Part shown: positions 14,015 to 22,778 of the stretch, one piece after another | How the letters are laid out: every line of letters begins with the position of its first letter | How positions within the stretch are numbered: the first letter of the stretch is position 1 | Origin: Rhodobacteraceae bacterium UBA1957 | GTDB lineage: Bacteria > Pseudomonadota > Alphaproteobacteria > Rhodobacterales > Rhodobacteraceae | DNA length: 24,712 nt | Direction of reading: 5' to 3' | NCBI GenBank assembly: GCA_002336405.1 | Contig: DDEJ01000118.1 | Location: 1 to 24,712 of the forward strand | Program-made: the position numbers and the translations under genes | Notes under the pieces: model-generated | Databases searched by the model: none | What the model was told of the DNA's origin: nothing | Seen by the model: only the letters and a program-made list of their open reading frames with translations

Positions 14015-14611
14015 ATGCCAGAAACCCTTCATACACTAGCATCAAAGATACGGTCTTGTGCGCTCTGCAAGGGTTTGGAGTTGGGGCCAAAGCCGGTATT
14101 TCAACTAGATGAAAGTGTTAAGATTCTGATTGTGGGGCAGGCCCCAGGGCGGCTGGCCCATGCGAAAAACCGGCCGTTCGATGACCCGTCTGGAGATCGT
14201 TTGCGCAGTTGGATCGGCGTAGATCGAACCACATTTTATGAAGACAAAAGGATAGGGATTTTCCCAATGGGACTTTGCTATCCCGGGTCTGGGCCAGGCG
14301 GCGACAAACCGCCAAGAAAGACGTGTGCGACAACATGGAGGCTACCGGTTCTGCAGGCCCTCGAAAAAGTTGAGCTTACTTTGGTTCTTGGACGCTATGC
14401 AATTGCCTGGCATTTGCCAGATTTTCGCGGTCACCGCGTTACCGAAGCGGTCAGACGGTCTGCAGAAGGTCGAAAAGGCATCTTCATTTTGCCACATCCC
14501 AGCCCCAGAAATAATAGGTGGTTGAAAAAAAATGCTTGGTTTGAAGCGCAGATTGTCCCGCGTATTCGGTTGCAAACGGCGCAGGTGTTAGACGGCACTG
14601 CCTTGCATTAA
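14015..14611 (+). CDS. Uracil-DNA glycosylase superfamily protein with putative 4Fe-4S cysteines
   Basis: This 198-residue member of the UDG superfamily (COG1573-like) acts on DNA or is derived from such enzymes. Motif A is ILIVGQAPGRLAHAKNRPFD (G41-Q42-A43-P44-G45), and the C-terminal substrate-site motif is ILPHPSPRNNRWLKKNAWF. Four cysteines, C15 and C18 (CxxC) and C88 and C104 (C-x15-C), have the spacing of the 4Fe-4S ligands in family 4 and 5 glycosylases. The catalytic acidic residue of many UDGs in motif A is here Q42, so activity is not assured. GGTGG lies six bases ahead of ATG 14015. It stands alone between two gene-poor gaps. Uracil excision is the default guess; other base lesions are possible. 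Confidence 0.85.
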   Translation: MPETLHTLASKIRSCALCKGLELGPKPVFQLDESVKILIVGQAPGRLAHAKNRPFDDPSGDRLRSWIGVDRTTFYEDKRIGIFPMGLCYPGSGPGGDKPPRKTCATTWRLPVLQALEKVELTLVLGRYAIAWHLPDFRGHRVTEAVRRSAEGRKGIFILPHPSPRNNRWLKKNAWFEAQIVPRIRLQTAQVLDGTALH

Positions 14612-15066
14612 CCTTGGTAATCGTTGTCGCTGGGTTGTTGTTTTATAGCGTAAAGCGTCTTAAAAGCGCGATTTTGAAATTCCGTCATGGTATTCAATTA
14701 TTCTGTGGATGATTTTTAAAATTCCAGTCAAATAGGTGTGCTATAGCCGTGTCGTTTCAATTTTTACCGCTGCGGGGTGGGGATGTTCTTGCTTGCGCCC
14801 CGCGCCAAAAATAATGGGTGCAGGGACGTGGTGAAATTTTTCTATACTTACGTTTGAAGCAACCCATTCGTGGCGAGATGCGTAGTTAAAGTATCTGGAG
14901 TTCGCTGTTTGGGTCTGAGGAGGAGGTCGCAAACTGACGTGCGCAAGGGTCGCAGATCTTTACCTTGCGTCATCCACACTGGCACAATACGCCATGAGAC
15001 ATGAAAAACCCGTGGTCAAGGCCCAGCTGCTGCCTTTTCTACGCAACCGGGTGTGTGGGGTTCTAA
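14612..15066. other. Gene-poor interval ahead of the SseB-family gene
   Basis: About 455 bases hold no recognisable gene or RNA. A strong AGGAGG at 14921-14926 is followed seven bases later by CTG 14934. That frame is open for 46 residues to a TGA at 15072-15074, overlapping the sseB-like start. It matches nothing I know and lacks a normal start codon, so I do not call it a gene. No terminator for the glycosylase gene was found. Confidence 0.45.
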
Positions 15067-15858
15067 ATGACTGAAAAGACGCTGATTGATCTGGCCCATG
15101 CAGCAATGGAGTGCGCCCTCGAGGACGCCACACTGCGGCTGCAATTTTATGAAAAACTGGCCGCATCCGAGTTGTTTTTATTGGTCACAGAAGAGGTGAC
15201 AGGTGATAGTGTGTCACCTGAAGTGTTCGATTTATCCGACAGTCGATTTGTGCTGGTGTTTGACCGGGAAGAGCGGCTGGTCCAGTTCACAGGCCGGGTG
15301 GCCCCCTATGCGAGCCTGTCAGGCCGGACTATTGCGACGATGCTGGCGGGGCAGGGGATCGGGCTTGGGGTTAACCTTGACGTAGCCCCCTCGTCTATTT
15401 TGATACCGGCAGATGCCGTGGATTGGCTTGCAAGCACGTTGCAAGCCGCCCCAGAACAGCTTGAGACGCGGTTACAGGAGTTTTCTGCGCCCCGTGGGCT
15501 GCCAGAGGTTTTGCTGACGGCACTTGATGGTAAACTCGCCTCAGCCACCGGACTTGCGCGCACCGCCTATTTGGTCGGGGTCAGCTATGAACAAGGCGGG
15601 CATGGTCATCTATTGGCTTTTATCGATGCACGCCCGGGCGCACAGGGTGCTTTGGCTCAGGCTGCGAATGAGGCATTGACGTTCTCTGGTATCGAGGCCG
15701 GGTCAATTGATGTGGGCTTTTTTGACAGTACCGATCCGTTGGTTGGGTCTTTGGCTGGTTGCGGATTGCGCTTTGATTTGCCAGACCCGGTGCAGGCGCA
15801 AAATATTGCTGCTTCTGCCCCGGGAATGGACCGAGATAAACCACCGCTTTTGCGCTGA
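15067..15858 (+). CDS. SseB-family protein
   Basis: The 263-residue soluble protein has an N-terminal SseB-like domain (about 1-120) and an SseB C-terminal-like domain (about 135-235). The N-terminal half shows the family's FYEKLAASELFLLVTEE and RFVLVFDREERLVQFTGRVA. The middle carries SSILIPADAVDWLASTLQAA. The C-terminal half carries TAYLVGVSYEQGGHGHLLAF and IDVGFFDSTDPLVGSLAGCG. The family is named after enterobacterial SseB, but chromosomal members such as this occur in many bacteria without type III secretion and have no settled function. The ribosome binding site is poor (GGGG at 15057-15060). Its stop codon directly abuts the stop codon of ghrA on the other strand, so there is no room for a terminator between them. 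Confidence 0.85.
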   Translation: MTEKTLIDLAHAAMECALEDATLRLQFYEKLAASELFLLVTEEVTGDSVSPEVFDLSDSRFVLVFDREERLVQFTGRVAPYASLSGRTIATMLAGQGIGLGVNLDVAPSSILIPADAVDWLASTLQAAPEQLETRLQEFSAPRGLPEVLLTALDGKLASATGLARTAYLVGVSYEQGGHGHLLAFIDARPGAQGALAQAANEALTFSGIEAGSIDVGFFDSTDPLVGSLAGCGLRFDLPDPVQAQNIAASAPGMDRDKPPLLR

Positions 15859-16788
15859 TCAATACCCGGTGTGACGATCGACTAGGTGCAAAAGCGCCTC
15901 GCCGGCTTCGCCACGTCGTATATTTTCCGCAATCACTTTTGACGCACTGTCTGGCCGTGTTCCAGAGGCAATATGTGGCGTCACCGTGATTTTGGGGTGA
16001 TGCCAGAACACATGCTCCGCGGGCAAGGGCTCAATATCAAAGACATCAAGCGTCGCATGCCCCAAATGCTCTGCATCCAGACAGGCCAGTAGGGCGTCAT
16101 CATCAATCAGTGGTCCACGTCCGGCGTTGATCAGCACAGCACCTTTTGGCAACGCCGCCAGCCGCTGGGCATTGATCACGCCCTGCGTGCCAGCGGTTAG
16201 AGGCAACAGTAAGATGACAATCTGTGCAGTTTCGAGGGATTTATCAAGCTGGTTTTCGCCGTGCAGCACCGTGGCTTCCGGTATTTTTTTTGCTGTTCGG
16301 CTCCAGCCAGTGACGGGGAACTCCAAATTTATGAGAGCCTGTGCACAAGCTTGTCCCAAAGTTCCCATCCCCAAAATAGTCACCGGTCGCTCGCGGGCCA
16401 GTGGTGCGATTTCGCTGCGCCAGAGGCCGTCTTGACCTAAAATATGCGAATCCATACCAAGATGATGGCGCATCACATGCCCCGTGACCCATTCGACCAT
16501 GCCGCGGGTCATGCCACGGTCGATCATCCGTGCCAGTGGTATCTTTAGAGTTTGATTTCCCACGATATTCTCTACCCCGGCCCAGAGATTGAGAACCGCA
16601 CGACAGTTTGTATAGGGGGTGAAATCTTGCAATGCGCTGTTGGGTGCATAGACAATATAATCCACCTGTTCGGGTGAAAATTTGGTCCGCATATCAAAGG
16701 TCAGCCCAGCTGCATTCAGGGCTTTGGTCAGCGGCGCTTGGTATTCATCCCAGCGGTCAGAATGGGCGGCAAACAGAATATTAATCAT
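15859..16788 (-). CDS. ghrA: Glyoxylate/hydroxypyruvate reductase A (D-2-hydroxyacid dehydrogenase)
   Basis: This is a cytoplasmic NAD(P)H-dependent reductase of glyoxylate and hydroxypyruvate, 309 residues, the normal GhrA length. The Rossmann motif is ILGMGTLGQA (G140, G142, G145). Catalytic residues of the family are all present: R224 in LINAGRGPLID, E253 in DVFDIEPLPAEH, and H272 in TVTPHIASGT. ATG 16788 is chosen because it gives the typical N-terminus MINILFAAHSDRW and lies just after the rodA stop. An upstream ATG at 16815 would overlap rodA by 20 bases. It is the last gene of the mre/mrd operon, and no terminator follows before the convergent sseB-like gene. A metabolic enzyme at the tail of a cell-shape operon may simply be read through. 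Confidence 0.93.
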   Translation of the reverse strand: MINILFAAHSDRWDEYQAPLTKALNAAGLTFDMRTKFSPEQVDYIVYAPNSALQDFTPYTNCRAVLNLWAGVENIVGNQTLKIPLARMIDRGMTRGMVEWVTGHVMRHHLGMDSHILGQDGLWRSEIAPLARERPVTILGMGTLGQACAQALINLEFPVTGWSRTAKKIPEATVLHGENQLDKSLETAQIVILLLPLTAGTQGVINAQRLAALPKGAVLINAGRGPLIDDDALLACLDAEHLGHATLDVFDIEPLPAEHVFWHHPKITVTPHIASGTRPDSASKVIAENIRRGEAGEALLHLVDRHTGY

Positions 16789-16795
16789 TATAGGC

Positions 16796-17935
16796 TCATC
16801 TCGGTCTGTGGACATGGGCAGATTGTACCAGCCCAAATCCGATCATCAAGATCAACATGGCTGATCCACCATAGCTGACTAGCGGCAGTGGCACACCGAC
16901 CACGGGCACCAAGCCCATGACCATCGACATATTTACTGCAAAAAACAGGAAAAATGTACTTGCGATGCCAAAGATTAAAAGTGAAGAAAATCGGTCCTTA
17001 TTTTTCAAAGCTGACAGAATGCAAAACACCAGCACCAATGCATAAAGGCTGAGCAGGGAAATGGCGCCGATAAACCCAAATTCCTCAGCCAGTGTGGTGA
17101 AAATAAAATCGGTATGTTTCTCTGGAAGAAAATTCAGCCGGCTCTGGGTGCCTTGCATAAAGCCGCGCCCACTCCAGCCGCCCGAGCCAAGTGCGATCTT
17201 GGATTGAATGATGTTATACCCGGCTCCCAGCGGGTCATTGGTTGGATCTAGAAAGGTCTCAATGCGCCTGAATTGATAGTCTTTGAGCATTTGCCAAGAT
17301 GTTCCCTGGCTTTGAAACACAATCGAAATCAATCCGATCCCGGCTGTGATCATGGTGATGAAATACGCCCAGTGTACGCCGGCTAAAAACATCACCACAG
17401 CACCCCCCAAAGTTAACAGGATCGCTGTGCCCAGATCTGGCTGCCTCAACACAAGTGCGGCGGGAAGCAGGATGATGGCTGCGGGCAAGATGACCCAAAT
17501 GATCTTTGAGGTTTTCTCAAGTGGCAACCAATCATAGTAAGATGCGATGGCCATGATAAGCGCAATTTTCATGACTTCAGATGGTTGTAAGTTGATAAAC
17601 CCAAGGTCAATCCAGCGTTTTGCCCCCATCCCGACGGCGCCAAAAAATTCAACAAACAACAGCAAGCCCAAAGCGCAAAGATAGGCGAGGCTGGAGACGC
17701 TGCGCCAGAACCAGATCGGCAGCATGCCAACCATCACCATCAAAAGAAACCCCAAGATGAATCTTTTGATTTGGGGGCTTGCCCATGGCGTAAAAGATCC
17801 CCCCGCAACCGAATAGAGTTGCAACACCCCTAGAGCGGCAATGGCTGTTAGCAAAATGGCCAGAGGCCAGTTGAAAAACAATATTTTGCGCAGCCCCGTC
17901 GGCACAGTTTTGACGGTATACTCAAGATAACTCAT
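16796..17935 (-). CDS. rodA: RodA, SEDS peptidoglycan glycosyltransferase
   Basis: RodA polymerises lipid II into glycan strands during lateral wall growth and works with PBP2. The 379-residue inner-membrane protein has about ten helices. The catalytic aspartate is D276 in FLPEKHTDFIFTTLAEEFGF. Other SEDS signatures are GMGAKRWIDLGFINLQPSEV, then LVLRQPDLGTAILLTLGGAV, and VGVPLPLVSYGGSAMLILMI. The ATG overlaps the mrdA stop by four bases (ATGA), so the two partners are translationally coupled. The length is normal and there are no odd features. Confidence 0.97.
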   Translation of the reverse strand: MSYLEYTVKTVPTGLRKILFFNWPLAILLTAIAALGVLQLYSVAGGSFTPWASPQIKRFILGFLLMVMVGMLPIWFWRSVSSLAYLCALGLLLFVEFFGAVGMGAKRWIDLGFINLQPSEVMKIALIMAIASYYDWLPLEKTSKIIWVILPAAIILLPAALVLRQPDLGTAILLTLGGAVVMFLAGVHWAYFITMITAGIGLISIVFQSQGTSWQMLKDYQFRRIETFLDPTNDPLGAGYNIIQSKIALGSGGWSGRGFMQGTQSRLNFLPEKHTDFIFTTLAEEFGFIGAISLLSLYALVLVFCILSALKNKDRFSSLLIFGIASTFFLFFAVNMSMVMGLVPVVGVPLPLVSYGGSAMLILMIGFGLVQSAHVHRPR

Positions 17936-19875
17936 ACTTTGCTTTTCCGAGTGCTCTGAAACGGTTGTCGCAATTTTTCCAATTCTTGACGCTGTGCCTT
18001 AATTTTTGATCGGTCCTTGGCTGGATAAGCGCTGAGCGGGGGATCCCCGTCATAAAGCGCCTGAAGCGTGATATCGCGAGCAATAGGCGCTGCAATCTTA
18101 GAACCGCCACCGCCATGCTCAACCACCACCGCAACAGCGATTTCCGGTGCGTCGAAAGGGGCGAAATTGACAAACAGCGCATGGTCCCGGCGGTTCCAGG
18201 GTAAGTCGCTATTTTTTGTCACCCCCCGTTTGCGTTCGGCTTCGGTAATATTACGGACTTGGCTGGTTCCGGTTTTCCCGGCAAGTCGGAATTTTGCGTC
18301 TATGATACGTGACTGGTACGCTGTTCCACGACGATTGTTGCTAACCTCGTACATGGCTTTGCGTATTTGTTGCATATGTGCGTCCTGAAGTCCAAGCGGC
18401 GGGTCTTGACGATTTGGCTGCTCGATACCATCAATCTTTTTGATAAGTCGTGGTACCACCGACTTGCCGCTTGCCAACCGTGCTGCCATGACGGCAAGCT
18501 GCAGCGGCGATGTTAAAACATAGCCCTGCCCAATCGCAGCGTTTACCGTATCGCCGATCACCCAGTCGTGACCCCGGTTTAACCGTTTCCAATTTTTATC
18601 GGGTGTGAGCCCACTCGCCACCCCGGACATTGGAATATCATGAGCGGTGCCAAGGCCAAACCGCCGTGCAATATCAGTGATTTTTTCGATTCCAACCTTC
18701 AGCGCCAATTCATAAAAATAAACGTCACAGCTCTCGCGCAGGGAGGCCTCAAGATCAACCTTGCCGTGACCGGCTCGCTTCCAGCAGTGAAAACGACGTC
18801 CGCTGACTTCAAGATGTCCATTGCACCGCACTGTTTCAGCCGCAGTGATTAAACCTTCATCCAGTGCAGCAAGCGCCGTTAGCATTTTAAATACTGACCC
18901 AGGAGGATAGGCATCTTGAACAGTTTTTGACGCGAGGGGTCGGCGTTTATCTTCTCGCAAGGCAGAGAAATCTGCGAATGAAATGCGGTGGACAAACTTA
19001 TTAGGATCGTAGCTAGGAGAGGAGGCAATGGCCAATAGATCGCCAGTTTGGCAATTGATCACCACCGCCGATGCGCTGAGTTCTCCCAGTCGCGCTTGAA
19101 TATAATCTTGCAACTGGGCATTCACCGTCAGTTGAAGGTTGGCACCGGTTTCGCCCTCTTTTCGATCCAGTTCCCGCATCATACGGCCAAGAGAATTGAC
19201 CTCTACTCTCTTTGACCCGGCACGCCCTCGCAAGGCTGTTTCGAATTCAGCTTCAATCCCCACCTTACCGATTTGAAATCGTGGAATGCGTAAAATGGGC
19301 TCGGGATCCCTGATGCGTTCGAGGTCCCGACTGCTGACTGGCCCGACATAGCCCACGACATGGGCGAATATACGGCCCATGGGATAGCGTCTGGACTGGC
19401 CCACTTCGGGTGTCACCCCCGGCAGAACTGGCGCGTTTACCGCGGCTCGGGTGATGTCTTCCCAAGTAACACGATCGGCAATTGTAACTGGCAGAAACGG
19501 TGCTGACCGGTTCATTTCTGCGATTGCCCGGTTTAGAGCGTCAGGATCAAGTTCGATTAAACGCGTTAATTTATTCAAAACACTTGTGACATCTCCAGCG
19601 TCTTCACGGACCATTGTGATCCGGTAACTGGGTTCATTCTCCGCAATGATCGTACCATTTCGATCAAATATCTGACCACGAATAGGCGGTAAAAGCCGGA
19701 TGTTGATACGGTTTTCTTCGGCCAATAGTCTGAATTGATCGGCTTGCTCGACTTGCAGGTGACGCATCCGCAAGGCAAGTATGCCCATGAAAACGGCTTG
19801 TGCGCCACCCAGTATGAGCCCGCGCCGAGAAACTGTTTTCGCACTACTGTTGCCGTTTCTAAAGGGGCGTCTCAT
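17932..19875 (-). CDS. mrdA: Penicillin-binding protein 2, elongasome transpeptidase
   Basis: PBP2 cross-links peptidoglycan in the periplasm for rod elongation. The 647-residue class B PBP has an N-terminal membrane anchor at about 17-36 (SRRGLILGGAQAVFMGILAL), a dimerisation/pedestal domain at about 60-235 (LLPPIRGQIFDRNGTIIAEN), and a transpeptidase domain from about 265. Catalytic motifs are SVFK with S327 and K330, the SxN-equivalent SCD at 382-384, and KTGT at 534-537. The GH and HCWKRAGHGKVDLE stretch is typical of MrdA-type proteins. Start and stop are each coupled to neighbours through ATGA overlaps with mreD and rodA. This is a confident assignment. Confidence 0.97.
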   Translation of the reverse strand: MRRPFRNGNSSAKTVSRRGLILGGAQAVFMGILALRMRHLQVEQADQFRLLAEENRINIRLLPPIRGQIFDRNGTIIAENEPSYRITMVREDAGDVTSVLNKLTRLIELDPDALNRAIAEMNRSAPFLPVTIADRVTWEDITRAAVNAPVLPGVTPEVGQSRRYPMGRIFAHVVGYVGPVSSRDLERIRDPEPILRIPRFQIGKVGIEAEFETALRGRAGSKRVEVNSLGRMMRELDRKEGETGANLQLTVNAQLQDYIQARLGELSASAVVINCQTGDLLAIASSPSYDPNKFVHRISFADFSALREDKRRPLASKTVQDAYPPGSVFKMLTALAALDEGLITAAETVRCNGHLEVSGRRFHCWKRAGHGKVDLEASLRESCDVYFYELALKVGIEKITDIARRFGLGTAHDIPMSGVASGLTPDKNWKRLNRGHDWVIGDTVNAAIGQGYVLTSPLQLAVMAARLASGKSVVPRLIKKIDGIEQPNRQDPPLGLQDAHMQQIRKAMYEVSNNRRGTAYQSRIIDAKFRLAGKTGTSQVRNITEAERKRGVTKNSDLPWNRRDHALFVNFAPFDAPEIAVAVVVEHGGGGSKIAAPIARDITLQALYDGDPPLSAYPAKDRSKIKAQRQELEKLRQPFQSTRKSKV

Positions 19876-20411
19876 AGCCGGTATCTCAAGATGCTGTCAT
19901 CATCGGTGGGCGATTTGTGAATGCCCAGAAGATGGTGTGCCAAGCCGGTTAACACTGGATACAGCAAGATTGTTCCCACGGTCTGCATGGCAGATAATCC
20001 GGCAGGTGGTGGTGGTGCCATTGTCAGCGTCAGAAGAAAATGACTGCCCATCGCCTGCATGATTATGACCAGAGCGATGGTCAACCATTCGACGCCAAAA
20101 GTAGCCACGCGCAAATGTTGGGAGCGGCGTTTTAACCATTCACAGCTTATGACCATAAAAAGGCTCATCAAGCCTGGGGGGCGGTGCAGAATAAAATCGG
20201 AAAATAAAAACAGCAGCGCGACCGATCCTATAGGAATGTAAGCGGGTCGTCTGATCGCATAGACAATTGTGATGGCCATCAAAAGGTCTGGGCCAACCCA
20301 GGTTGGCGGAGTGGTTCTGAGAGGTAGCAGCTGATAAAAAATGATTATCAATCCGATCCCAATATACAGCAGTTGCTTTAACAATAGCGCAGCAGCACGG
20401 CGGTCAATCAT
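19872..20411 (-). CDS. mreD: Rod shape-determining protein MreD
   Basis: MreD is an inner-membrane protein linking MreC, MreB and the elongation enzymes. The 179-residue product has about five hydrophobic segments, beginning LLLKQLLYIGIGLIIIFYQL. The conserved P-x-W-x-x-P-D-L/LL run is seen as TTPPTWVGPDLLMAITIVYA, and HRPPGLMSLFMVISCEWLKR follows. The sequence is variable across the family, so position within mreC-mreD-mrdA supports the call. The ATG overlaps the mreC stop by eight bases, and the stop overlaps the mrdA ATG by four. Confidence 0.93.
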   Translation of the reverse strand: MIDRRAAALLLKQLLYIGIGLIIIFYQLLPLRTTPPTWVGPDLLMAITIVYAIRRPAYIPIGSVALLFLFSDFILHRPPGLMSLFMVISCEWLKRRSQHLRVATFGVEWLTIALVIIMQAMGSHFLLTLTMAPPPPAGLSAMQTVGTILLYPVLTGLAHHLLGIHKSPTDDDSILRYRL

Positions 20412-21312
20412 TCAAAACTCCCGCTGCGGCCCCTGTCAGCCTGCCAGACGTGTGCCTTGGCGCCACCAAAGTTCCTGGCCCATCGACGTCTCGGCGGCTT
20501 TTGCTGCGCAGCACCCGCAAAAATTTTAACCGTTCGTAATCGGCTGCAAGCCGCACCCTTAGGCGGCCACCGGGATCTTTTGCAACCTGACCAATCAACA
20601 ACCCGGGGGGGAAGACTTTGCCATCACCGGAGGAGACGATACGGTCGCCGGGACGCACCAGTTCGGGATTTTCGATGAAATCGATTGGTGGCGCCAATGT
20701 ATTGTCTCCAACGATTAAAACGGATTGACCGGAGGGTTCGATGCTGGCGGGGATGCGGCTTGAGGCATCCGTCAACAAAATCACCCGGCTGCTTTTTGCG
20801 CCAACACCTGAGATGCGGCCAACAAGACCCAACCCGTCCATCGTCGCCCAGCCATCCAGAATGCCGTCTCGTGCGCCGACATTCAGCAGCACAGATTGAC
20901 GGAACGGCGAGCCACTATCGGCGAGCACCACCCCGGTGACGCGGGTTAGGTCTGGGTCAAGCCGAACTTTGTTAAGGTCTAATAGGCGTGCATTTTCCTG
21001 TTCGAGTTGCAGGGCAGCCTCTTTCCAGGATTTCATCTGCTGTAATTCGCGGCGCAGTTCCTGGTTTTGCTCATACAAATTTTGATAACTTTGAAAATTC
21101 AGCGCCAGTTCCGTTATCGCCATAACCGGTGCCATCGCCCAGGTGAAACTGGGCATGACGCGGTCAATGACATGAGAGCGAAAGCGCTCGACCCGCGGGC
21201 TATCGATCCTCCAGACCATAAAAACACCCAGCAGACATAGAATAATCACCGCTTGCAAAATGCGCCTGAGCGGTCGGGTAAACTCATCCGATTGTCTTAG
21301 GTCTTGGGGCAT
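20404..21312 (-). CDS. mreC: Rod shape-determining protein MreC
   Basis: MreC is a bitopic protein whose periplasmic domain activates PBP2-RodA. The 302-residue product has one membrane helix at about 18-36 (ILQAVIILCLLGVFMVW), a coiled coil at about 73-113 (FQSYQNLYEQNQELRRELQQ), and two beta-barrel domains with VLLNVGARDGILDGWATMDG and LGLVGRISGVGAKSSRVILL. GGGAG lies about six bases ahead of ATG 21312. It is separated from mreB by 30 bases and runs into mreD. The C-terminal tail (SRRDVDGPGTLVAPRHTSGR) is probably disordered. Confidence 0.96.
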   Translation of the reverse strand: MPQDLRQSDEFTRPLRRILQAVIILCLLGVFMVWRIDSPRVERFRSHVIDRVMPSFTWAMAPVMAITELALNFQSYQNLYEQNQELRRELQQMKSWKEAALQLEQENARLLDLNKVRLDPDLTRVTGVVLADSGSPFRQSVLLNVGARDGILDGWATMDGLGLVGRISGVGAKSSRVILLTDASSRIPASIEPSGQSVLIVGDNTLAPPIDFIENPELVRPGDRIVSSGDGKVFPPGLLIGQVAKDPGGRLRVRLAADYERLKFLRVLRSKSRRDVDGPGTLVAPRHTSGRLTGAAAGVLND

Positions 21313-21342
21313 GTTTGCTCCCTTTACAAAAAGGGCGTTTGA

Positions 21343-22778
<1,436 letters not shown>

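Noticed and set aside
14771..14803. GCGGGG/CCCCGC stem in the gap before the sseB-like gene
   Set aside because: The loop is about 20 bases long and no T run follows on either strand; it does not fit a terminator or a known RNA.
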